A stretch of DNA of 64,000 nucleotides, taken from NCBI GenBank assembly GCA_947311845.1, contig CAMZMU010000059.1, positions 41,362,982-41,426,981 of the forward strand, read 5' to 3'. The stretch's first letter is position 1, and the number at the start of each line of letters is the position of its first letter. The DNA comes from Poa pratensis. Its lineage: Eukaryota > Streptophyta > Magnoliopsida > Poales > Poaceae. The position numbers were made by a program, and so were the translations under genes. The notes beneath the pieces are model-generated. The model saw only the letters and a program-made list of their open reading frames with translations. It did no database searches and was not told the DNA's origin. Shown in pieces: positions 54,001-64,000 of this stretch.

Positions 54001-57000
54001 GTGCCCGGGCACTCTCTCGTCCTTACACGGTGCTCCCTCGCGTGCGTCGTCCGATCGCGATCGCGCGGCGCGGAGGGATCTTTGTGCGTGTGTCCGCTTC
54101 CAGACAAAACCCACCGACCACTCAAAGCCGTTCCCCTTTCTCTCTCGTCCCGCGAGGCAAAGCTCCTCCCCCGCTCTCTCCCCTTCCTTACCGTCGCTAA
54201 TTGCCGGTGATTTCCTGTGTAGCTGACCTCCAAATCCCGGCGGTATTCTCGCTGCTAGTTCCTCTAGCGATTTGCCGTGCTCGATCTGGTTTTTCGGAGC
54301 AGCGAAGTGGATCCCGGCACCTGCTATCCGCCGCGGAATCGAGCTCCACCGCCCACGATTTCCGCCGGCGTTGCCCTCCACATACCTGAGGGAAGCGTGG
54401 TCGTGCTTCTCATTTGAATTCGCGCTCTCGATTTGGTGGTGTTTTGGGGGAGCAGCGAGTGTATCCCTTACCTGGATCCTTCTCCGTCTACCCTCGCAGT
54501 CGCTCAGCCCGCGGCGGTGTGGATTCCTTCGTTCAACTACAACGAGTTCGATTCCTTTTGTTCTCCTCTAGGTTGGTCAAGCTAGAACCCTAACTACTCG
54601 TTTTTTGTGGCGATTTTAGCGTGGTTTGTAATCTGGATTTCGATCTGAATCGTCCTTGTGTTTCTGTAGGGTGTGAAGGTTCTCTGTGTAGAACGACCAG
54701 CAAGCTTGGTTCATACTGGAACTGGTGAGTTTTAATCTTCACCTACATATCCCTATCTGTAGTGTAGGGTCTGTCCTGCATAAATGGATGATTAGTGAGT
54801 AGTTAGCTTTGAGCATGAGCGTTTTTTGTAGGTTTGTAGATAGTTGTAATTCTGCCCCCTGCAAAATATATGATGTAGTAGCTCTGCAACTTCTTATGTA
54901 TTTTTAGCTTGTAGCATATGTTGGACACCATTTTTTTGGCGTGATGTTTCACAGTGAAGCAGTTATGTGATGTCAAAGTTTGCTAGTAGACTGTTTTTTA
55001 CATCCAGGATTTTCCAGTCTAGTACTACTGCCCATGTAGAATGTATTGCTTATCGTTTTTGTGTGGGTGTGTGCAATGTTCTTTCTTCATGTTTTTTCCC
55101 CTTGTATAATGTATTTTTTCCTGGGCCTTTTTAATTATCTTCATGCATATGGAGTCATTTTTTTGCATTCAGTAGCATGTATTTTTCGACACACATTTAG
55201 AGTTTTGTTTGATAAAATATGAGAGTTAGTTGTAGTTCTGCCCTGCAAATGGATGATGATTAGTGTTTGTTTGTATTAACTAAGTTTTTGTTAGGTAACT
55301 GTATTTCTTGAGTGTAGCATGTATATTTCGACACACATTTAGAGTTTTGTTTGATAAAACATGAGAGTTAGTTGTAGTTATGCCCTGCAAATGGATGATT
55401 ATGTTGTTTGTATTAACTAAGTTTTTTGTTAGGTAAATGTATTTCCTGAGTTTAGCATGTATTTTTTACACCATTTGTTGGTGTTTTGTTAACTGGAACA
55501 CGAGAGTTTGTTTGATAGTTAGTTGTAGTTCTGCCCTGCAAAATAGATGATGTAGTATCTCTCAACTTATGTATTGCGTGTAGCATATGTTCGACACCAG
55601 TTTTGGCGTGATGCTTACATCGATGCAGTTATCTGATGTTAAAGTATGTTAGTAGACTCGGATTCTTTGCGTTTTGATTTCTGGCTTTCTAATCCGTAGC
55701 ATTTGTGTACTGTTTTTGCAGGTTTTGTGTGTGTAAGGACCATCAAGTTTTTGGGTGAGTTTCTGGGACTGGTGAGTCAGGATCTCCATGTATATCTTAA
55801 TCTAAGTAGTTGCAAGCCCTCCTGATTTTAGCCTGATAGATATAGTTTTTTCCCTACACAATTACTTCATCAGTGACTTAGCTACATGTTTTGTGTTCTA
55901 CGCAATTTTTGGCGTGTTGTTCATAGTGATGTAGTTATCTAGGGGCATGAGGAACATCAATCTTATGCTGTCCCAGAACTTGCTATGTTTTTTACATTTT
56001 TTTGGTGACTAGTTGGATGGTCTGGGTGTGTATTACATGTAGTTTCCTACAGATATTCAAGGGTACTTAACTACATGCCTGATTTTTGCTATATGGTTGT
56101 TTAGGAGATTAACCACAGATTTTTTTTTGATCTGTGGTTGTAGCTTTGTAAGTTACTACTTAGCATTTTTTACCTGCATCTTTTGGTCTGGGTGTATGAT
56201 ATATCAGACTTAGCTATCATGTAAGTTTACATTTTCCAGATTTGGTGTAAGCAATCAAATTCTTGATGTACTTTTATACTCACATGCGTCCTTCCATATG
56301 TATATTTTAACTTTCTACTCATTACCACTGTTGTAAAGCACATGTATATGTATACAGCCTACATGTAGGTTTCCGTGTCGATGCTCCATGTCAAAACATT
56401 TTTCCATATTTTCTTTGAATGTTCGTATATTGCATAAGTAGGATGTATACTCCATGTCATGCCCCATTTTTTATTTACCTGCTGCATTTAATTTTCTTGA
56501 TGATTCCATAAGTTTTTAAATAATATGCACTTAGCATTTGGAAAATGTAGTTTCAGTAACATGCTTTATCTTTTTTATTGTTTAGTAGGGAATCCTACAA
56601 ACCTACATGATGATTCCAATTAAAGAGTAGAAGAGATTGAGAACAAGCTTGTGTGCAAAAAAATGGATTTATGGGAGAAAGTTACAGCAAAGAAAATCAG
56701 GTTCTAGCACATGCTCATAGCACAATGGAAACATAACTGAGGTTTCTACGTTTGGACTTGTGGGAGAAAACTACAACTCTGAACCTTGTTACTTCTTCTA
56801 GAACTCTGTTATTTTGGCTCACTGTCATGAACTACTACAAAACTACTCTCGAGTACTTGCAATTTTCTTTGGAGTTCCCAAGATAATGTAGTTCCTGAAG
56901 TCTGTGTGGGGGTTTTCCCTGTTCTTCTTGCAGCTAGGTGTATCTGTGTAGGAACATTTACTCTATTTTTTCGCAGCTAGGTGTATTTTTGTGCAGGAGA

Positions 57001-57636
57001 AGGTATTTTTGCTGTGTGTGTTATTACCTGGAAGTTTCCTGTAATGTCAATCTGATGGAGTCCTTGCACCTTTTCTCCTGGGGATTTTTCGAACTAATGT
57101 ACTTCTGCACCTTCCTTCTGGGTGTATCTTTTCACCTGGACCTGGGGAGGTGTTTCTTTTGTTGTGGCTTTTCTGGCTGTTCAACAAGATTATGTTGAGA
57201 TTTTCCTTGATTTCCGATGTATTTTCCTGAAGAAACTCCTCCCTGCTGGCTGCTGGAGGAAGTAGGTAGGGTTTGCCTGGGATCGTCCGAGATGTATTTT
57301 TATATTATATCGTGGGCTTCGATCGTTTGTTTGGTTGTTGTTTTATCCGCCGTCCGGGCATGTGGCGCGCGGCGCGTTGTGCGGAAAACAACAAACGACC
57401 AAGCTGGACCACGCTGGACCACGCTGGATGGGGGAAACGGTAAGATCAGGAGTTACGGGATCCTAATAGTGGGCTCACGTTGGAGAAAAGAGTTCCAGCA
57501 AGGTTAATTAGGGAGGGAGGTGCCATGAGCACGTGGGGGGACCAAACTTTCTATTTCGGGATGAAGCGGGACAGCGAACGCGAGTCTTTACTATTTTTGG
57601 GAGGGCACTGTGGTAGACTATACAGTGCCCGGGCAC
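54001..57636 (+). mobile_element. Large Mutator-like element, non-coding
   Basis: GTGCCCGGGCACT at 54001 and its inverse at 57624-57636 open inverted ends that stay similar for about 35 bp (left ..cgtccttacacggtgct; right, inverted, ..agtctaccacagtgccc). The left 600 bp are GC-rich like a promoter and 5' UTR. The next 2.4 kb are AT-rich and intron-like with tandem phrases. No transposase frame is visible. I found no clear 9-bp target duplication, so the Mutator label rests on the long terminal repeats. Confidence 0.5.
54840..55560. repeat. Tandem-like repeats, roughly 140-150 bp
   Basis: The phrase gttagttgtagttctgccctgcaaa recurs at about 54845, 55229, 55368 and 55520. Between the last three, linked phrases (gtattaactaagttttt, agcatgtat, cacatttagagttttgtttgataaaa) also repeat. 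This is an internal expansion of the element's intron-like part. Confidence 0.7.
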
Positions 57637-58254
57637 TGCGTAGCCACGTCCCTCCTCTAATAACTCGCCTCCTCCATCGGCGTGGCAGCTATGATGGTGT
57701 CTGTGACTTGTAAATTAAACAGTTCGGTGACCGCTAAACAGGATGCTAATTTTGTTAGAACCTGGGATCATAGTCATATGAGAACGATTTAAGGATAGTG
57801 GAAGCACCCTCCAACAATGCAAAAAATATATCAGCAAAGGGATATAAAAAAGATACAAATTACACCCGGTAACAAATTGTAGTGTCAAGAATTAGTCAAA
57901 ACATCATGCACTTACCCAAAATGACACGGAAAGAAAAAAAAGGCCCGCCAAATCGGTCAATGAGTCGTAGACTCGTAGTATTAGGAACCAATCACCAATT
58001 CACCTCTATTTTGATTCTCCAATAGCAATGCCACGCCTACACATAGGGAACAACGCACAATCGTCGTCGTCGTCCGATCTAATCATATAGTCAGATTATG
58101 TGTTTTTACTCCGAAAGAAGACCGAAGTTTTCAGACAATGCCTTCACAACAAGGTAATGGCGAGGAGACCAACATTGCTAGGTACAACCATTGAAGATGA
58201 AACTAATGATTTTCACCAAAAAGTCGAGCCAGGGCATTTGAAGAGCACTAACTG
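57637..58254. other. Intergenic
   Basis: No gene recognised. A gtcgtcgtcgtc run is at 58061-58072. Confidence 0.35.
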
Positions 58255-58412
58255 TGTTAGAGATACGATCAGATACGATCGGTTAGCTGTTAGAGACCGG
58301 ATCGGTTTGTAATACTGCAACCGACTTGTATTGTACCTTGTACGCCTCATTGTTGTTCAATAAAAGCAGAGCCAGCCGTGTGGGTTAACTACGGCAAAAT
58401 ATTACTCTTGAC
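58255..58412 (+). repeat. Copia 5' LTR
   Basis: It starts TGTTAGAGATACGATC, contains AATAAAAG (polyadenylation-like) near 58360, and ends just before the primer site. It is short (about 158 bp) for a Copia LTR. The start matches the 3' LTR remnant at 62960. Confidence 0.85.
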
Positions 58413-58413
58413 T

Positions 58414-58425
58414 TGGTATCAGAGC
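58414..58425 (+). other. Primer binding site (initiator tRNA-Met)
   Basis: TGGTATCAGAGC, the standard plant Copia primer site complementary to the 3' end of initiator tRNA-Met. Confidence 0.92.
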
Positions 58426-58455
58426 AAGTCGACCTAGGACCTGCGCGCCGCCGAC

Positions 58456-61400
58456 ATGGCATCTAGTTCTGCGTTCCAGGTTTCCACCATGGCCGGTATC
58501 ACCTCTTCCACTGCCAACACCACCCTTGCCGGCCCTGTCACATCCATCCCAACCACCATGCCCACCTCCTACACAAACACCATCACTGTCGTCCTTGATC
58601 GCACCAATTTTCTTCTATGGAAGACCCAGGTCGTGCCTAACATTGCCGGCCAGGGTTGGCTTGGCTTCCTCGACGGAAGCTGCGCCGCACCGCCCGCGAC
58701 GATCACCACCGGGGAGGGCGCCGCCGCTATCACAGTGGCCAATCCAGCGTATGTCCTCTGGTGGTATACGGACCAGCGGATCCTCAGCATCTTGGTCGGA
58801 TCCAAGTCCCCGGAGATACTCGGGCAGATGGTCGGCCGCAACACCGCCGCTGTCGTCTGGGGGTGCCTCACCTCCATGTTCTCTGCCCAAAGCCGCGCCG
58901 GTGTGCGGCAGATCCGACATCAGCTCACGACGTTGAAGATGAGTGATCTGTCCATGGCAGATTACTTCAGCAAGATGAAGGGCTATGCCGACGCGTTGGC
59001 CATGGTCGGCGCCCCCATCTCTGACGATGAGTTGATAGACTACATCGTTGTCGGCCCGGCTCCCAGTTCGAGTCGCTCTAGGACTCTCTCAACGTCCTGA
59101 GTGCCGCCGGGACCTCGCTCAGCCTCTCCGACTTTTACGCCATGCTTCTCTCGAGCGAGGCCATGAAGGTTCAAAACTCTCAGTCGGCTGATTTCTCCAA
59201 CTCCGCCAATGCTATCGCTCGGCAGGATGCTGGTCGCGGCGGTGGGCGCCCCTTCGACAACAACAACGACGCACGTCCCGGTGGCCGTCCATACGGCGGA
59301 AAGCAAGGAGGTGGTGGTGGCGGTGGCCAGTACAATGGCGGCCAGCAGGGCCGCAACAACCGCAATGGTCAAGGCGGCCAAGGTGGCGGCGGTAGAGGCA
59401 ACGGCAATGGTGGCCGCATTGGCCGCAATTCCCGCCCACGCTGCCAGATATGCAAAATATTGGGGCCATGAGGGTCTTACGTGCAAAAATCAGTTCAATC
59501 AAGTTTACCAAGCCGAGGATCGATGCTCTGGAAATTCTGTCGCCTCTCAACTTGATGATCAGCAACCATGGTACTTCGACACCGGGGCAACCGATCATCT
59601 CACCAACGACATGAACCGGTTAGGCGTCCAGGAGCGCTATCAGGGCAAGGACCAAGTTCAAGTCGCCAACGGTGCATGTTTGTCTATTGCGCATGTTGCT
59701 CATTCTCGCATAGCTGGTTCTTTGCAATCCCTTGACCTGAAAAATATCCTTCACGTTCCTGGCATTAGCAAAAATTTGTTGTCTGTTTATCGCCTTGTTT
59801 CTGATAATGACATCTTCATTGAGTTTCATAAATATTTTTTCTTTGTCAAGGACAAGGTCACGAAGAAAATCATTCTTCGTGGTAGGAGCCGTGGTGGTCT
59901 TTATCCGCTTCCTTTCGGTCGAGCCTTGTCTTCTGTGTGGCATGCGTCCTCCAACGTCAAGCTTTCATCTCATCAGTGGCACCAGCGTCTCGGTCATCCT
60001 TCGAATAATGTAGTCCAAAATATTGTAAAGTCCAATAATCTCCCGTGTTCCCCAAACTCTGAGTCATCCGTGTGTGATGCGTGTCAGCGTGCTAAGAGTC
60101 ATCAATTACCTTATAATAATTCTTCCTGTGTTTCTCATGCACCTCTTGAGCTTGTTCATACTGATGTTTGGGGTCCGACTTTACCTTCGTCTGGAGGTTT
60201 TAAGTACTACGATAGTTTTCTTGATGACTATAGTCGTTATTGCTAGATATACTTGATCAAACATAAATCTGATGTTGAGGGCATCTTTTACACTTTTTAG
60301 AACCATGTTGAGCGTCTTTTGAATACTAAATTTCGTGCCGTTCAGTCCGATTGGGGTGGTGAATATCACCGTCTCCACGCCTTCTTTCAACGCATGGGTA
60401 TCTCACATCGTGTTTCATGTCTACACACGTCTCAACAAAATGATATAGCGGAATGCAAGCATCGACATCTTGTCGACATGGGCCTTGCCCTTCTTGCTCA
60501 CTCTTCTCTTCCACTTCGCTTTTGGGATGAAGCTTTTCTTACCGCTTGCTACCTTATTAATAGGATGCCCTCGCCTGTTCTTCGCAACACCGCACCACTC
60601 TTACAGCTTTTGAATATGTCCCCTGAATATTCTTTTCTGCGCACTTTTGGTTACGCATGTTGGCCGAGCCTTCGTAAGTATAATTCACGCAAACTCGAGT
60701 TTCGGTCTAAAATGTGCGTGTTTCTAGGGTATAGTCCTATTCATAAAGGTTACAAGTTCCTTGATCGTAGCACGGGTCACATCTATATTTCTCGTGATGT
60801 CATTTTCGACGAGGCTGTTTCCCGTACGCCACTCCCGGTGTAGTGGTCGATGTTTCTCAGTTGCATCCGGTCTCGTTTCCTTCGCATGAACCAGCTGTTC
60901 AGAATACTAATATGCGCAATTATGACATTTCCCTATTACCACTTGATGCGCTTGGCTTTGTTTCTTCTGTTCCTGTGCAGGTTCCAGCCACCGTGGTCGA
61001 CATGCATGGCAGTCTGATCATGCATTCCTCGCATCCCACGCCGTCCGCGTCTACACCAACGGACGTCTCGCCAGGCTCGCCTCGCTGTGCGCCTTCAGCT
61101 TCTGGACCATCATCTACGTATGCGTCGCCCTCGCTCACGTCTGAGCCTACGTCGCCCACGTCAGCGCCTCGCTGTGCTGGGCCATCTGCGCCAACGTCGC
61201 CCTCGTCTGATGGGCTGCCTCCTGATGGGCCTTCTTCGCATGTCACCTCGACTGCGCCTTCCTCGCCATCGTCTCCTGCTTCACAATCATCTGACCAGCA
61301 GCCGTCCGATGCTGCCCCATGACTCGCCGGCATAATAATATCCACCGTCCGAAGATAATCACAGATGGTACGGTCCGCTACAATCCATATCGGCGTCGAG

Positions 61401-62952
61401 CTTTTCTGGCTGTTCCGGCCTCACATCGCACTGCTCTCTCCGAGCCTGCGTGGCGCTCTGCAATGGAAGATGAGTTTGATGCTCTCTAGCATAACCAGAC
61501 GTGGACTCTGGTTCCTCGACCACCGACACCAATATTGTTGGCAGTAAGTGGATTTTTAAAACGAAGTTTCGCCCTGATTGTTCTGTTGGTAAACACAAGG
61601 CTCGCTTGGTTGCACGCGGTTTCACCCAACAATATGGTATTGATTATCATGACATATTTAGTCCTGTGGTGAAGCCGGTTACAGTCCGTCTTGTACTTTC
61701 ACGTGTTGTTTCTCATGGTTGGTGCCTCCGTCAGGTTGATGTCAGCAACACTTTTCTTCATGGTTTTCTGGATGAGGAAGTGTACATGCAGCAACCCCCC
61801 GGGTTTGAGTATTCTCGACACCCCCAGTACGTCTGCAAACTCCATCATGCTCTTTATGGCCTCAAGCAGTCTCCGCGTGCCTGGTATGCGCGGTTAAGTG
61901 ATCGACTTCATCAGCTTGGGTTTATCTCCAGCAAGGCCGACACGTCCCTCTTCATATTTGATCATCAAGGTATCAAAGTTTATATGCTTGTATATGTTGA
62001 TGAAATAGTTATTGCTGGCTCGTTTGCGTCTGCCGTTGATCGATTGGTTCAGACTCTATCTTCGACATTTCCTATTAAGGATCTTGGCCGGCTTGAGTAT
62101 TTTCTTGGCACTGAGGCTGCCTATACTGCTGGAGGGATGGTTTTGACTCAGCACAAGTATGCTCTTGATTTGCTATATCGTGCGAACATGGAGAACTGTC
62201 GTTCGGTCACCACTCCCATGTCTGCATCTGACAAATTGTCTCGGGATATTTGTGTCCCTCTGAGTTCTGTTGATGCCTTCAAGTATCGGAGTATAGTTGG
62301 GGTTTTGCAGTATCTCACTTTGACGAGACCTGACTTGTCTTTTGCTGTTAACAAGGTGTGCCAGTACTTGTCGCAGCCCACGACAGTTCATTATTAGGCG
62401 GTCAAACGAATACTTCGTTATGTTCAGGGTTCAGTGTCCACCGGTTTGCGGATTCAAAAAGCGCCGTCCACAGTTCTTAATATTTTCACTGATGCTGATT
62501 GGGCAGGTTGTCCCGATGATCGTCATTCTACCGGTGGTTTTGCTACTTATCTTGGCCCTAATCTTATATCATGGAGTTCGCGCAAACAACCGACAGTTTC
62601 TCGGTCTAGCACCGAGGCCGAGTACAAGGCCTTGGCAAATGGCACTGCTGAGGTAGTCTGGATTCAGTCGGTTTTAAAGGAGCTTGGCGTACATTAGTCT
62701 AGTCCTCCTGTCTTGTGGTGTGATAATCTCGGCGCCACCTATTTATCTGCTAATCCAGTGTTCCATGCACGCACTAAACATATTGAGATCGACTTCCACT
62801 TTGTCCGTGAGAAAGTCGCCTTGGGTGCTCTTGATGTCCGATTCATTGCATCAGGAGATCAGCTGGCAGATGTGTTTACTAAGCCCATCACACAACATAT
62901 CATTCGTAGATTTCGTTCCAATATTAACCTTGTACACGACGGTTTAGATTGA
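58456..62952 (+). pseudogene. Copia gag-pol, multiple breaks
   Basis: The gag frame starts at 58456 and closes at TGA 59098-59100 by a frameshift near 59060. It continues in another frame with a Gly-rich stretch and a CCHC knuckle (CQICK..., broken by one extra A at about 59454). Then come the protease site DTGATDH, GAG-pre-integrase HQWHQRLGHP, integrase with HTDVWGP and SDWGGEY, and stops at 60244-60246 and 60298-60300. Reverse transcriptase motifs follow from 61540, but the catalytic YVDD reads YVDE. RNase H motifs TDADWAGC and STEAEY are present, with TAG stops at 62395-62397 and 62695-62697. A stop at 60841-60843 and further shifts at 60840-61550 also occur. Inactive. Confidence 0.9.
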
Positions 62953-62959
62953 GGGGGAG
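62951..62959 (+). other. Polypurine tract
   Basis: GAGGGGGAG directly before the 3' LTR start, the plus-strand primer of the Copia element. Confidence 0.88.
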
Positions 62960-63002
62960 TGTTAGAGATACGATCGGATACGATCGGTTAGCTGTTAGAG
63001 AC
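62960..63002 (+). repeat. Copia 3' LTR, truncated
   Basis: 43 bases from TGTTAGAG match the 5' LTR except for one A/G change at the 17th base, then the sequence switches to CACTAGTAG. The rest of the LTR must lie beyond the window if it survives. Confidence 0.85.
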
Positions 63003-64000
63003 CACTAGTAGAAAAGAGGCAATAGAGCCGGACCTTTAGTCACGGTTCCTTTCCGAACCGCGACTAGAGGGCTCCGGCTCCGACATCTCCAACGGCTAGG
63101 ACAGGTGTCCGGTTGGTGCGGGACCTTTAGTCGCGGTTCCAGCCACGAACCGCGACTGAAGGTCCTCCGCCTGCGGCTTTAGCGGCCGGGGGCCGCGCGG
63201 GGCCCGCGCGAGGACCTTTAGTCGCGGTTCGTGGCTGGAACCGCGACTAAAGGTGACCCTTTAGTCGCGGTTTGTGGCTGGAACCGGGACTGCAGGTCCT
63301 TCAACTACATCTTCCACCCCGAGCCAGCCATGGCCATTTTGAGCTCGAGTTTCATCTCCATTTTCTCTCCACCGAGCTCGATTTCTTCCACGATTTTTTG
63401 CCCCATTTGTTAAGATTGACGGCGGTGCATCTATCCAAGGGTTAGCAACTGCAAACTCTCTCTTCCGGCGCCGTTTCTTTAGTTGTTTAGCTTATTTAGC
63501 TCATTTTATATTTCTAGTGCTAGGTAGGTGTTTGATGAAATGCCTAAGTTAGCTCATTTTGCTTATTTAGCTCAATTTTGTTTATTCAGTTTGAGCTTAA
63601 ACTAAATTATGTTTTTGTATTTCAGTGTCACAACATTCACGTCCTCACCGTCGTCGATAGACCGCGCCGTCTTGTCACCGACACCACCTAGGTGAGCCTT
63701 CTTTTTTATTTTAAAAAAATCTTTGTTGTATGATTTTGTTCCATAATTATTTGTTTTTTGTATAAGTTGTATAATGTTTTTATATATATATATAGTGCCA
63801 TGGTTTTCACAAATACCCCCACCGGCTCTCGTCCGTTCTATTATTCGGATGTGGTATGACTGTTAATAACTATATATTTGTTTCGTTTCGTGTTTATGAC
63901 AATCATGCCGACCAACTTTGACATAAATATATATTTGTCTAGGAGGTAGTTGAACCGGAAATTCCAATGGACCCTATTGTTGAATTTTTTGTGAAAGAAA
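63003..64000 (+). mobile_element. CACTA transposon, left part
   Basis: It starts CACTAGTAGAAAAGAG, a typical grass CACTA end. The first 300 bp carry inverted copies of cctttagtcgcggtt / aaccgcgactaaagg, the subterminal repeats. After a leader (63330-63470) and an intron-like AT-rich part, short coding-like pieces appear (ATGGTTTTCACAAATACCCC at 63807, ending before GTATGA at 63856; then AG|GAGGTAGTTGAACCGG near 63941). The window ends inside the element, so transposase content is unknown. Confidence 0.82.

Larger units (their letters stand above)
58255..63002 (+). mobile_element. Ty1/Copia LTR retrotransposon, degenerate
   Basis: In order: a short 5' LTR (58255 to about 58412), a tRNA-iMet type primer site, gag, protease, integrase, reverse transcriptase and RNase H, a polypurine tract and the first 43 bases of the 3' LTR. 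The order with integrase before reverse transcriptase is Copia. The 3' LTR stops where a CACTA element begins. The aligned 43 LTR bases differ at one position. Multiple stops and shifts make it inactive. Confidence 0.9.

Noticed and set aside
1..64000. CRISPR array, bacterial operons, rRNA genes
   Set aside because: No regularly spaced identical repeats with unique spacers, no Shine-Dalgarno-led operons and no rRNA-like sequence; spliced genes show a eukaryotic nuclear origin.

Overview
The window looks like nuclear DNA of a grass, most probably a Triticeae species (wheat, Aegilops or barley group). The signs are a plant-type tRNA-Asp gene, GC-rich monocot first exons with GT-AG introns, many Stowaway MITEs with CTCCCTCCG ends, PIF/Harbinger, Mutator and CACTA elements, grass LINE fragments and a Copia element. 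The species call is inference; nothing in the sequence names it.

Region by region: 1-1770 is 3' flank of an F-box gene copy that must lie left of the window. 1932-5423 is a minus-strand 2-oxoglutarate/Fe(II) dioxygenase gene, broken by an in-frame TAG and by a 2.16 kb LINE-type insertion in its last exon; a 13-bp target-site duplication and the displaced C-terminus on the far side are both visible. 5605-8150 is a PIF/Harbinger-type element with a decayed Myb/NAM-associated ORF. 9398-12650 holds two Stowaway MITEs, a poly(A) retroelement and a Mutator MITE. 12856-20498 is a tandem array of three F-box/LRR genes with identical three-exon structure: the first is open, the second and third carry single-base frameshifts. 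Their 3' flank is interrupted by a complete-looking PIF/Harbinger transposon (21536-25241) with both proteins open. A tRNA-Asp gene follows at 25585-25656.

27286-30590 is an intact eight-coding-exon minus-strand gene for a TLC-domain membrane protein (TMEM56/TLCD4 type). 31090-33300 contains a Mutator transposase N-terminal scrap and MITEs. 33832-37522 is a degraded F-box gene on the minus strand with a poly(A) retro-insertion, carrying an open 222-codon frame, in its 3' flank. 37917-44387 is a third Harbinger-type element, MITEs, two 5'-truncated LINE tails and a FAR1-like scrap. 46578-48925 is a degenerate CACTA remnant split by a solo LTR. 48945-50160 is a two-monomer, roughly 644-bp repeat. 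50984-53449 is another poly(A) retroelement with a nested insertion. 54001-57636 is a large Mutator-like element. 58255-63002 is a degenerate Copia retrotransposon whose 3' LTR is cut by a CACTA element that runs off the window.

The host genes that appear usable are the first F-box gene, the TLC gene and the tRNA. Most of the rest is transposon sequence or genes broken by transposons and point changes. I found no new multi-gene system. The strongest observations are the dated break of the dioxygenase gene, the hairpin-plus-poly(A) 3' ends shared by six non-LTR insertions on both strands, a possibly autonomous Harbinger with a matching small MITE in the same window, and paired perfect palindromes upstream of the solo LTR's TATA box.
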